A DNA stretch of 64,000 nt from DASQZT01 sp963728965 (GTDB taxonomy: Bacteria > Acidobacteriota > Terriglobia > Bryobacterales > Bryobacteraceae): the NCBI GenBank assembly GCA_963728965.1, contig CAVSMH010000006.1, positions 1,240,001-1,304,000 on the forward strand, in the 5' to 3' direction. The first letter of the stretch is position 1. Every line of letters begins with the position of its first letter. Under the pieces are notes generated by a model. It worked only from the letters and a program-made list of their open reading frames with translations. It searched no databases and was not told the origin of the DNA. Below, in pieces: positions 47,691 to 56,304 of this stretch. The position numbers and the translations under genes were made by a program.

Positions 47691-47840
47691 TCACTGCCCC
47701 AGCAGCCGCATGTACCATGGCCGCGGCCGCTGCAGCCCTTCCAGAATCCAGATCTCCGTGCGCGGCCGGTTGACGGTGTACACGATGCTCTTGCCGTCGG
47801 CGGTCAGCGACGCGTGCAGCCCCGGGTTGAACTTTTCAGT
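47691..47840 (-). pseudogene. C-terminal remnant of a PD40/TolB-like beta-propeller protein
   Basis: On the minus strand 49 codons run from just after an in-frame TAG (47841-47843) to a TGA (47691-47693). The peptide contains SLTADGKSIVYTVNR and TEIWILEGL, the strand pattern of a PD40/TolB propeller blade followed by a normal-looking C-terminus. In this group such ends often belong to Ser/Thr kinase or CadC-type proteins. The rest of the gene is missing; the ornithine-cyclodeaminase gene occupies the space. Confidence 0.55.
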
Positions 47841-47903
47841 CTAGCCGAGGCCACCCCACCGCGCGCTACGATCGATCCCGCCTCCGCGATCTATCCTGGG
47901 AAA

Positions 47904-48854
47904 ATGTCGATCCGCTTCATCGACCGCGAAGAAGTCGCCCGCCGCCTTACCTTCGACCTCTCCATCCCCATCGTGCGCGATGCCATGATCGCCTTTTCCC
48001 GCGGCCAGACCAGCCAGCTTCTGCGCTCCATCCTGCCCCTCTCCGAAAACCGCCTCTTTGGCATCATGCCCGGCGCACTCGGCGGCGATGCGCCCTTCGG
48101 CGCCAAGCTGATCTCGATCTTCCACGGCAACTCGGCGGCCGGTCAACCCTCTCACCAGGGTGTCGTCGTTCTGTTCGATTCCCGTACCGGCGCTCCCCTC
48201 TGCCTCGTCCATGCCGGCGAGATCACCGCCATCCGCACCGCGGCCGCCAGTGCCGTGGCCACCGCCGCGCTGGCCCGTCCCGACGCCGCACGCCTTGCCA
48301 TCCTCGGCTGCGGCGAACAGGCCGCCACCCACGTACGCGCCATCGCCAAAGTGCGCCGCCTGCAATCCATCCTCGTCTGGGGCCGCTCGCCGGAACGCGC
48401 GCGCGCCTTCACCAATCGCATGCAACCCGAACTTACCGTGCCCATCGCCCCCGTCGCCGGCGTCGAGCAGGCCGTCGCTCAATCCGATATCGTCTGCACC
48501 CTCACCGCGGCCACCGAACCCATCCTGAAGGGCGCCTGGGTCCGGCCCGGCACCCACCTCAACCTCGTCGGCTCCAGCCATGCCGGCCCCGCCGAAGTGG
48601 ATAACGACCTGGTCGTCCGCTCCCGCTTCATCGCCGACAGCCGCGAAGGCATCCTCCAGCAGGGCGCGGAGTTCCTGCGCGCCCGGCAAGCCGGCCTGGT
48701 GGGCGACGACCACATCGTTGCCGAGATCGGCCAGGTGCTCGCGGGCGACGTCCCAGGCCGCCGCTCTCCCGCCGAGATCACCGTCTACAAATCCATTGGC
48801 CACGTGGTGCAGGATCTGGCCACCGCCTGGGCCCTCTACTCCCGGCCCGAATAG
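47904..48854 (+). CDS. Ornithine cyclodeaminase / mu-crystallin family enzyme
   Basis: 316-aa NAD(P)-dependent protein. The Rossmann motif AILGCGEQAATH lies near residue 130, and the LVHAGEITAIRTAA segment precedes it. GSSHAGPAEVD and TVYKSIGHVVQDL are typical of the family. Members form proline from ornithine, or reduce or dehydrogenate imino acids; the exact substrate cannot be told. ATG at 47904 has a TGGGA upstream. The longer ORF start at 47814 runs into the pseudogene region. Confidence 0.9.
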   Translation: MSIRFIDREEVARRLTFDLSIPIVRDAMIAFSRGQTSQLLRSILPLSENRLFGIMPGALGGDAPFGAKLISIFHGNSAAGQPSHQGVVVLFDSRTGAPLCLVHAGEITAIRTAAASAVATAALARPDAARLAILGCGEQAATHVRAIAKVRRLQSILVWGRSPERARAFTNRMQPELTVPIAPVAGVEQAVAQSDIVCTLTAATEPILKGAWVRPGTHLNLVGSSHAGPAEVDNDLVVRSRFIADSREGILQQGAEFLRARQAGLVGDDHIVAEIGQVLAGDVPGRRSPAEITVYKSIGHVVQDLATAWALYSRPE

Positions 48855-48895
48855 CCGTCCTCCCGCCCTACTGCGATTCCGCTAGTCTGGTCTCT

Positions 48896-49666
48896 GTGCA
48901 TCCGTTCCCTCAATTCGATCTGTCCGGCAAGGTTGCCCTCGTCACCGCATCGGCACGCGGCCTCGGCCGCGCCATCTCCCTTGCCCTCGCTCACGCCGGC
49001 GCCGATGTCGCCTTGGGTCTCCGCGACTGCCATGCCCACGGCGGCCTACCCGGCGAAATCGAGGCCTTGGGCCGCCGCGCGCTCCCGCTGCAAATGGATG
49101 TCACCCGCCTCGACCAGATCTTCCGTGCCGTCGACGACGCCGTCTCCCACTTCGGCCGTCTCGACATTCTCGTCAACAATGCCGGCATCGCGCCCGCCAA
49201 TCTCGCCGAAAACGTGCGCGAAGCCGATTATGACCTCACCTTGGCCGTCAACGTGAAAGGCACCTTCTTTGCCAGTCAGGCCGCCGGTCGTGTCATGATC
49301 CGGCAGCAGGCGGGCCGCATCATCAACGTCAGCTCCCAGGCCGGCTTCGTCGCCCTCCCCACCGAATCCATCTACTGTGCGACCAAAGCGGCCATCGTGC
49401 ACCTCACCCGCTGCCTCGCCGTCGAATGGGGCAAGTACGGCATCACCGTCAACGCGGTTGCCCCTACCTTTATCGAAACCCCCGGCACCGCCGACTGTCT
49501 CGCCGATCCGGTCTTCCGCGCCGATGTCGTCGAACGGATTGCCGCCCTGCACCGCGTCGGACAGCCCATGGACGTGGCGGGCTCGGTCGTGTTCCTGGCC
49601 TCGCCGGCGGCCTCTCTCATCACCGGCCATACGCTGCTGATCGATGGCGGATGGACCGCGCGGTAG
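48896..49666 (+). CDS. Short-chain dehydrogenase/reductase
   Basis: 256-aa classical SDR. The cofactor loop is TASARGLG, with Ala replacing the first Gly of the usual TGxxxGxG. NNAG is present, as are catalytic Ser in NVSSQAG and YCATK. The C-terminus IDGGWTAR is typical. Starts with GTG at 48896, 41 bp after the cyclodeaminase-family gene, so the two may act on one substrate. The role could be sugar, sterol or oxoacyl reduction. Confidence 0.9.
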   Translation: MHPFPQFDLSGKVALVTASARGLGRAISLALAHAGADVALGLRDCHAHGGLPGEIEALGRRALPLQMDVTRLDQIFRAVDDAVSHFGRLDILVNNAGIAPANLAENVREADYDLTLAVNVKGTFFASQAAGRVMIRQQAGRIINVSSQAGFVALPTESIYCATKAAIVHLTRCLAVEWGKYGITVNAVAPTFIETPGTADCLADPVFRADVVERIAALHRVGQPMDVAGSVVFLASPAASLITGHTLLIDGGWTAR

Positions 49667-50205
49667 CTTCGTGTTCCCGCCCGGCCGCGCGTCAGTCACG
49701 CGCGATGCCGCAAAATCGCCTGAATGAACTCAGTCGGTTGTAGCGCTTCGGTACTCCAACCCCCTTGACCCCACTGTTACTCTGAAATCGAGGATAGAGC
49801 TTGCGCCCCACCGCGCCAGCCCAACTGTTTTTTCTTCCTGGCCAGGAGAACGTTGCATTCCGGTGGTAACGAACTCCCTGTAGGGCCGTTAAGGCCTGCA
49901 CGGTTGCCAACTATACGTATGGGGCCGGCGGGGAGATCTCAGGTTCGAACCTGTAACCGCGGATGGAGAGCGGATAGCGCGTGTCGCCGTCCCATCTGAT
50001 ATCGGCGAGCCCAAGCGATCGAAGCTGGAGGGTAAACGTAGCGCCACAAAGCGATTCCAATGCCCCCGGAGAGATCGGGCTCCAACCATTGGCGGCCGGA
50101 TACGCACGGCGATAAGTCCGCGAAGCCCCGGCCGCCCGCAACGCCCCCACTCTTACCCCCGCCTGCGGCACACGTGTGCCTTCCCGCAAACCCCCGCTGC
50201 CCCCT
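49667..50205. other. Gap of about 540 bp with no secure gene
   Basis: Contains only weak open frames. The minus frame ending at 49911 (up to 92 codons) has some protein-like character near its end (IRWDGDTRYPLSIRGYRFEPE), which could be a decayed gene end. A 12-bp palindrome TCCTGGCCAGGA lies near 49840. No RNA gene, transposase motif or terminator was convincing. Confidence 0.4.
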
Positions 50206-53040
50206 TTACGGCGTTACCATCAGCGTCGCCGCCGGACTCGCCACCCCGCCCACTGTCACCACCACCGGCCACGACCCCAACGGCGCGTTCGCCGGCACCT
50301 GGTAGTTGATCTGCGTCACGCCCGCCAGCCCGCTCGGAATCCCGATGAACTGAATGTCCGCGTTCACCCCGCCTACCGTCACGCTCACGCTATGGGTGGG
50401 CTTGGGCAGCGCCGCCAGGGGAGTTCCCGCCGATGGCGTGGCGCCGGTGGCCAGTGCCGGTGCCACCGCTCCCTCCCCCGTGATGAACAGCGTCCCCACG
50501 CCGTTCCGCGCCAGGCTCCCGTTCGGCACGGGAGCCCCGTTCGTGTCGGTGAAGATCCCCGGAGCGGCTGCCGCCGTGTGCAGGGTAGTCGAACCCGTCA
50601 GCCCGTTGTTGTTGATCGTCACCGTCACCGTCGTGTTCACCGGCGTCTCGTACGGAATCTGCACGTTCAACTGTGTCGGCGACACATAGAAAAGCGGCGC
50701 CGCCACGCCGTTCACCGTCACCGCCACCCCCGCCATCTTCGCGGGCAGCGGTAGCGATGGGGCGCCCTCCGTTCCCGGTGCCAGCGAATTACCGAATACC
50801 GCGGCAATCATCCCTGGCGCATAGGTGGTGTGATAGGATGCCGCATTCGTCAGCGCCGCAATCGCCGGCGTCGTCGCCGGCGGCGCTACCACCGTCACCG
50901 TGAACGCCCCGGTCGATGCGTTGTACGAACCGTCGCCGGCATACTGCGCATTGATCGTGTTCGTGCCCATCGCCAGTTGGGTACCGTTCACATTCACGCT
51001 GGCCGCCGCCGTCCCGCCCGATCCCGCGAGCGCCGCCGTGCCCAGCGTCTGGTTGCCCATGGCGAAGGTCACCGTACCTGTCGGCGTTCCGCCGTTCACC
51101 GCCGTCACGGTCGCCGTCAGGGTGGCGCTGCTGTTCGATACTACGATGGCGTCGCTCGCCCGCAGCGATGTCGTCGTCCCCACCTTCGTGATCGCGCTGC
51201 CCGCCGAGGTCCACGCCGTCACCAGGTTGTACGCATCCACCGATCCCAGCCCCGTCACCAGGTCGTAACCCGGCCCCGCGCTATAACCCACCGGCGTCGA
51301 ATCGCACGTGCGTGCCTGCCGCGGGCACGGGTTCACCTGGTTGTCCCCGGTCGTAATATCGTGGAACGCTCCCGGCGTGGTCTGCCACATCGAATAGAGC
51401 GCCGGATTGATGTTGCCCAGCCCCGGATTCGAAATCAACCCCCGCGCCAGCAGGTTCTGGTTCAGCAACACCAGCATGCCCGCAAACACCGGCGTGCCCA
51501 CCGACGTGCCTCCCACGTATCCCAGCTTGCCTCCGGTATAGAACATGTAGGCGTCGTGATACACCGAGGCCGAAAGCGATAGGTCCGGAACGTTTCTCGC
51601 CCCGTCCGACGGCACCCCCGCAACCGCCTGCCAATACGGCTTGGCCCAGAAGGTGCTCGCCCCGCCGCCCGACGACGAAGGGGTGCCATCCAGCGCCGTG
51701 TCGTTCCATGCCACTTCCGGAATGTAGGACAGAGCCGAAGATTGCGTGCCCGAATTGGTCGAGGCCCAGTAGTTCCCCGAGCCTTCGCTGAACGTCGTGC
51801 CCCCCACCCCCGTTACTTCCGGTATGGCCGCCGGCACGTCCACCTGCAAGCCGTAGCCCCGGTTGTTCCCCGAACTGCCCACGCAATCGGCGCCGCCCGA
51901 ATCGCCCGACGCGTTCACCCAGGTGATGCCCTGCGCGTTTCCCTGCCGCGCCAGGTTCTGCTCGTACCGGGCTTCCGCCAGCGAAGTGAACGCCTCGCAC
52001 AATCCATAGCTCATGCTCAGCACCGGTGCCAGGTTCTGGTCGATGGCGTACTGCGCCGAAACCACCACGTCGCTCGAGTACACGTAGTAAATCGTCGCGT
52101 TCCGCGCCACCGCGCCCGCCAGTTGCATGTCCAGGTTGGCTTCGTCCACGTCGCCCGATTTGATGCCCGGGTCCCGCTCGCCGGGCACCAGCATTAACTG
52201 CGGGTCGTTATCCGGCAGGCCGAAGGCGGTGCGGTACTGCTGCGTGTCGGTGAGGTTCACTCCCGACTGCCCCACCACCACCATCTTCTGGCCCGTGCCG
52301 TCGAAGCCCGCGCTCAGCAGCGGCTTGATGTTGTAGATCGTCGAAACGTCGTCCGGCGCCAGGAAGTGCGACCCGGTCTTGGGCGAATTGTATCGCGGGT
52401 CTTTGCGCCTGGGCGCGTGGAGCCGGAAATCGTTCAGGCCGTGAATGGCCTCCACCAGTGGCGCGAACGCCGCCGGAATGCTGGGCTCGGCCACATTCGC
52501 GAAGTGCCTCCTGCCATCCACCGTGAAGCGGTGAATCGGTGTCGCGAAGGCTTTCTCCATCGTCCCCGCCTCGCCGCCGAATGCCACCCAGTTCCGCGCC
52601 CGGCCCACCGCCTTTACCTCGAGGCCCTGCTGTTTCAGCCAGGCCACTACCTGGTCCACGTCTTCCTGGCTGGCCCCGAAACGGTCCGCGAACTGCTCCG
52701 GCGTGAGCCACTTGTGGTAATCCGGCGAGGTCGGGTCCTGCTGGTTTTTCAGAAGCTGATCGAGATCCGCTTCCTGGCTCGGGCTCTGCTTGAACACCAT
52801 CGTCACGTAGGGCAGCATCGTGGTGGAATCCACGTCTCCCAGGTCGGTGCCGCCCTGGATGCGCGGGCTGATGTGGCTGCTCAGCGCCACGCGCCGGCTG
52901 TTGTCGATGGGGCCGGCGACGCGCCTTCGCTGCGCCGACACCCGCGTCGGCGGCAGTACCAGAAGCAGCGTCACGGCCAGAACCGATGCGAAAAATCTTC
53001 TGGCGATTACCGGAAAACTCGTGGATGGCTTGCTTTGCAT
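50206..53040 (-). CDS. S53 (sedolisin/kumamolisin) peptidase with Solibacter-type C-terminal domain
   Basis: 944-aa secreted serine-carboxyl peptidase. Signal peptide about 1-36; activation pro-domain about 50-205 (DYHKWLTPEQF). The catalytic domain has E300 and D304 (DEANLD), an oxyanion Asp in ASGDSGGADC and S513 in GGTSVGTP. A bacterial Ig-like domain (about 630-725) follows. The last 210 residues are a Solibacter-type C-terminal domain (NAASYH...APGMIAAVFG, GIPSGLAGVTQINYQVP). Sedolisins work at acidic pH. The C-terminal domain probably has a surface role. Confidence 0.92.
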   Translation of the reverse strand: MQSKPSTSFPVIARRFFASVLAVTLLLVLPPTRVSAQRRRVAGPIDNSRRVALSSHISPRIQGGTDLGDVDSTTMLPYVTMVFKQSPSQEADLDQLLKNQQDPTSPDYHKWLTPEQFADRFGASQEDVDQVVAWLKQQGLEVKAVGRARNWVAFGGEAGTMEKAFATPIHRFTVDGRRHFANVAEPSIPAAFAPLVEAIHGLNDFRLHAPRRKDPRYNSPKTGSHFLAPDDVSTIYNIKPLLSAGFDGTGQKMVVVGQSGVNLTDTQQYRTAFGLPDNDPQLMLVPGERDPGIKSGDVDEANLDMQLAGAVARNATIYYVYSSDVVVSAQYAIDQNLAPVLSMSYGLCEAFTSLAEARYEQNLARQGNAQGITWVNASGDSGGADCVGSSGNNRGYGLQVDVPAAIPEVTGVGGTTFSEGSGNYWASTNSGTQSSALSYIPEVAWNDTALDGTPSSSGGGASTFWAKPYWQAVAGVPSDGARNVPDLSLSASVYHDAYMFYTGGKLGYVGGTSVGTPVFAGMLVLLNQNLLARGLISNPGLGNINPALYSMWQTTPGAFHDITTGDNQVNPCPRQARTCDSTPVGYSAGPGYDLVTGLGSVDAYNLVTAWTSAGSAITKVGTTTSLRASDAIVVSNSSATLTATVTAVNGGTPTGTVTFAMGNQTLGTAALAGSGGTAAASVNVNGTQLAMGTNTINAQYAGDGSYNASTGAFTVTVVAPPATTPAIAALTNAASYHTTYAPGMIAAVFGNSLAPGTEGAPSLPLPAKMAGVAVTVNGVAAPLFYVSPTQLNVQIPYETPVNTTVTVTINNNGLTGSTTLHTAAAAPGIFTDTNGAPVPNGSLARNGVGTLFITGEGAVAPALATGATPSAGTPLAALPKPTHSVSVTVGGVNADIQFIGIPSGLAGVTQINYQVPANAPLGSWPVVVTVGGVASPAATLMVTP

Positions 53041-53203
53041 AGGCGGTGCTAAGGAAAGGGCCTTTACGACCTCAATTTATCATTTGGCCCGGGTACGCGC
53101 TCGGGGAGTACCGGTTCAAGCAGCCGCCCGGAAGACCTTACTTCCAGTCAGACGCTTCGCGCCAAAACCCCGTTTCCCGCCGGATGTTAAGAAATGTAAG
53201 CCC

Positions 53204-53896
53204 CTACCAGCCCGATTGGGCCATTCGCCGCTGGATCTCGGTGCTGTACCAGTTCATGCGCCCGGGCTTGCGGCGCAACGGCGAGGGCAGCAGCGCCGCC
53301 AGGCGCGCCGCCTGTTCCCGGTTCAACCGCTGCGCCGGTACCCCGTACCACGCCTGGGCCGCCGCCTCCGCCCCGTAGATCCCCGGCCCCCACTCCACCA
53401 CGTTCAGGTACAACTCCAGAATGCGCCGCTTGGGCAGGATCCACTCGGCTGCCGGCGCCAGCGTAAACTCCACCGCCTTGCGCACCACCGACCGGTTCGT
53501 GCTGAGGAACAGGTTCTTGACCAGTTGTTGCGTGATGGTCGAGCCGCCCCGCCCCAGCTTCCCCTCGTCCAGGTCCTGGTCGATCACCTTTTGCACCTCT
53601 TTCCAGTCGATGCCGTGATGCTGGAAGAAGCGCCCGTCCTCGGCGGCGATCACCGCGTGCTGGAGCTCGGGAGAGATCCGTGCCAGCGGCACGAACCGGT
53701 AGCGCTTGTGGTACCCCCGCCGGTGGAACCACGCCGCGATGCGCCGCTCCGCCTGTACCGAGGTGGTGGGCGGGTCGATCCAGCGCAGCGCCACCAGTTG
53801 CAGCCCGCACAATCCATAGAAGACCGCCACTGTGAGCAGCGCGCATAGCATCAGTATGCGGACAAACCCCCGCCGCTTCCTGGCTCGCGTGCGCAC
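53204..53896 (-). CDS. mtgA: Monofunctional biosynthetic peptidoglycan transglycosylase
   Basis: 230 aa. A basic N-terminus and single membrane anchor (about 12-32) are followed by a GT51 domain: AAEDGRFFQHHGID with the catalytic Glu, GGSTITQQLVKN, RRILELYLNVVEWG and the QAARLAALLP segment. No transpeptidase domain. It polymerises lipid II. GTG start at 53896, divergent from the histidine kinase gene with a 23-bp gap. The bifunctional PBP of this window has the same GT51 motifs. Confidence 0.93.
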   Translation of the reverse strand: MRTRARKRRGFVRILMLCALLTVAVFYGLCGLQLVALRWIDPPTTSVQAERRIAAWFHRRGYHKRYRFVPLARISPELQHAVIAAEDGRFFQHHGIDWKEVQKVIDQDLDEGKLGRGGSTITQQLVKNLFLSTNRSVVRKAVEFTLAPAAEWILPKRRILELYLNVVEWGPGIYGAEAAAQAWYGVPAQRLNREQAARLAALLPSPLRRKPGRMNWYSTEIQRRMAQSGW

Positions 53897-53919
53897 GCTA
53901 CGATGGTAGCAACCACCGC

Positions 53920-55377
53920 ATGACGCGTTTTGACAACTTTCTCGCCTATGCCGAGTCCCAGCGCCTCATCATGTGCGTTGTCGCCGCGGTGCTGGTGGGA
54001 TTGATCGCCTGGGGCGACTGGATCCTGCCCAATACTTCGGTGGGCTTTCTGTACCTGCTTCCGGTCCTGCTGGCGGCGCCGGCTCTCAACCGCTGGCAGA
54101 TCCTTGTCCTGGCCGTCTTCTGCGCCTGGATGCGCGAGGCCAGCGACCCGTTGCAGGCGGCCGGCAGTGTCGGACCCATCCCTCCCGTCGTATTGAGTCC
54201 GCTCGACTGGGCTCCCGGCTCTACCGGACGCGTCGTCATTGTCACCGCCGGCTTCGCCATGACCGGCTTTTTCGTCTCCGAGTTGAACCGCCGCCGCACC
54301 ATGCTCGTCGAGCACCTCAAGGAGCGCGAGTACCAGATGGGTCTGCGCCAGGAGGCCGAACGACAGTTGCGCGTGCTCATCGAGACCAGCCCGCTGGCCA
54401 TCCTCACGCTCGACCGCAACGGGCACGTGCAACTGGCCAATGAGTCGGCGGCCGCCCTGCTCGGCTTCGAGGGCGGCCGGCTGCAGGGCGAACCCATCGC
54501 CTCCTATCTGCCCATCCTTCCGCGCATGCTCAACAGCCATCGCTCCGGCGGCAATATCCGCACCAACGTCGAGTGCAAGGGCTACCGCCTGAACGGCGAA
54601 GTGTTTCTCGCCGACATCTGGCTTTCCACTTACCACACCTCTACCGGTGTGGCCCTGGCCGCCGTGGTGTGGGACGCCTCCGAGAACCTGCGCGACCGCG
54701 AAGGCGCCGGCCTCGATTCCATGATGGCCACCTCGCGCGTCCTCATCGGAGCCCTCTCCCACGAAATCCGCAACCTGGCATCGGCGGCCCTCTCCGCCCA
54801 CGCGGCCCTGGCCGCTCCCGGCCACGCGGGGGCCGATTCCGACGCCTGCCAGGCGTTGGGAACGCTGCTCCAGGGCCTGGAGAAAATCGCATCCTCCGGC
54901 TTGCGGGTGGCCTCCAACCGGCAGGCCGGCGTGGCCGACCTCGGCACCGTCCTCGATGAAACCCGCATCGTCATCGAGCCCTCCCTGCGCGAAGCCGGCA
55001 TCTCGCTCTCCTGGAACATCACCCCCGGCCTGCCCCTGGTGCAGGCCGATCACCACAGCCTCCTGCAGGTCTTCGTGAACCTGGCGCGCAACAGCCGCCA
55101 TGCCCTCGAGCACTGGGAGCGCCGCGAAGTCACCATCTCCGCCGCCGTCGAAAGCGATCTGGTGGTCGTACATTTTCGCGACAGCGGCCCCGGTGTGGCA
55201 CACCCCGAGGCACTGTTCAAACCGTTTCAGCCCGGTGCGGATTCCGCCGGGCTCGGACTCTATATCTCGCGCGCCATCCTCCGCGCCCACGGCGGCGGCC
55301 TGCGCTACGAAGCCGAACCCTCCGGCTGCTGCTTCACGGTGGAGTTGTGGCCGGTAGAAAGCGCGGCGGAGGTGTGA
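53920..55377 (+). CDS. Membrane sensor histidine kinase with PAS domain
   Basis: 485 aa. Three or four N-terminal transmembrane helices (about 15-125) lead to a coiled segment and a PAS domain (about 150-265). HisKA-like dimer helix with H281 in LSHEIRN and an HATPase_c domain with NLARNSRHA N-box, DSGPGV and AGLGLYISR follow. It probably phosphorylates the regulator encoded directly after it; their stop and start codons share a base (TGATG). The ligand is unknown. Expression may be tied to the divergent MtgA gene. Confidence 0.92.
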   Translation: MTRFDNFLAYAESQRLIMCVVAAVLVGLIAWGDWILPNTSVGFLYLLPVLLAAPALNRWQILVLAVFCAWMREASDPLQAAGSVGPIPPVVLSPLDWAPGSTGRVVIVTAGFAMTGFFVSELNRRRTMLVEHLKEREYQMGLRQEAERQLRVLIETSPLAILTLDRNGHVQLANESAAALLGFEGGRLQGEPIASYLPILPRMLNSHRSGGNIRTNVECKGYRLNGEVFLADIWLSTYHTSTGVALAAVVWDASENLRDREGAGLDSMMATSRVLIGALSHEIRNLASAALSAHAALAAPGHAGADSDACQALGTLLQGLEKIASSGLRVASNRQAGVADLGTVLDETRIVIEPSLREAGISLSWNITPGLPLVQADHHSLLQVFVNLARNSRHALEHWERREVTISAAVESDLVVVHFRDSGPGVAHPEALFKPFQPGADSAGLGLYISRAILRAHGGGLRYEAEPSGCCFTVELWPVESAAEV

Positions 55378-56015
55378 TGGAAGAAAGCCGTAAAGCCCAT
55401 GCCCTGCTGGTGGACGACCACGCTCTCTTTCGCGAGAGCGTCTGCCGCGTTCTCGAGCTCCAGCCCGATCTCGAAGTCTCCCACTGCGGTACCATCCAAG
55501 AGGCCCTTCGCCGCCTCGCCCAGCAAAGCTACGACCTGGTGCTGCTCGATCACGATCTCGGCAACGAGCGCGCCTCCCAATTCCTTCCCGCCGCCCGCCA
55601 GGCCGGCTTCGAAGGACGCGTGCTCGTGGTCACCGCCTGGGTGAGCGACACCGAGGCGCGCCGCCTCATGCGCCAGGGCGTCGCCGGTATCTTCCTGAAG
55701 CAGGCGCCCCTCGAGCAGCTCATCGAAAGCATCCGCATGGTGCTTGCCGGCGGCACCTATCTCGACCCGTCGTTCGCCCGCACCGGCGCCGCCGAAGCAC
55801 CCGACGCCGCGCCCACCGCGGCCTTCAATGAACGCCAGCGCAAAGTACTTCGGTTCGTTCTCGAAGGTCTCTCTAATAAGGAGATCGCCTGGCACTTGCA
55901 GATCTCCGAAAGCTATGTCAAGGCTATCTTACAAAGTCTGTTCCAGAAAACCGGAGTCCGCACCCGCGGGCAGTTAGTGCGTGTGGCCATTGAGCAGTAT
56001 GACGACCAGTTATAG
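55377..56015 (+). CDS. NarL/FixJ-type response regulator
   Basis: 212 aa. Receiver with acidic pocket VDD (residues 12-14), phospho-acceptor D58 in LVLLDHD and the conserved Lys in LKQAPLEQL. The C-terminal LuxR/GerE helix-turn-helix has NERQRKVLRFVLEGLSNKEIA. ATG at 55377 overlaps the kinase stop by one base, with GGAGG 5 bp upstream; the ORF start 30 bp earlier lies inside the kinase gene. It forms a two-component pair with that kinase. The target genes are unknown; the operon immediately downstream is a candidate. Confidence 0.93.
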   Translation: MEESRKAHALLVDDHALFRESVCRVLELQPDLEVSHCGTIQEALRRLAQQSYDLVLLDHDLGNERASQFLPAARQAGFEGRVLVVTAWVSDTEARRLMRQGVAGIFLKQAPLEQLIESIRMVLAGGTYLDPSFARTGAAEAPDAAPTAAFNERQRKVLRFVLEGLSNKEIAWHLQISESYVKAILQSLFQKTGVRTRGQLVRVAIEQYDDQL

Positions 56016-56046
56016 GGCGCTCACTTTTTACACCTGCAAAAACTGC

Positions 56047-56075
56047 TTGCTTTCACTCCCAAACCCAAATATACT
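56047..56075 (+). promoter_or_regulatory. Sigma70-type promoter upstream of the caspase-like/DUF6603 operon
   Basis: TTGCTT (56047-56052) and TATACT (56070-56075) are separated by exactly 17 bp in an AT-richer patch, 32 bp after the response-regulator stop. Transcription would start near 56082, giving a leader of about 200 nt before the ATG at 56285. This separates the operon from the two-component genes. Confidence 0.65.
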
Positions 56076-56163
56076 CTTTGTGCATTTTCAGCCTGGGTAA
56101 CTGCTACTTAAGTCTGCTTGGCTGTGGGCCCCTGACTCTGGTTGAAAGGTTGATCTCTCCATC

Positions 56164-56304
56164 ATGTCTCGGACCTTGGATGAGCGGGCTTTCGTGTGCC
56201 CCTCGCGGATCTGGCAGGCCCGCTCTCTGAGCACGCATCGGCGATCGGCAACAGGAGCGCCCGATTACCAGCTACGGGAACGGGATGTGCTCCGATATGC
56301 CTGA
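56164..56304 (+). other. Possible leader ORF
   Basis: ATG at 56164 opens 46 codons ending in TGA at 56302-56304, overlapping the start of the next gene by 20 bp. It has no obvious Shine-Dalgarno and no recognisable domain. It could be a coupling leader or chance. Confidence 0.2.
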
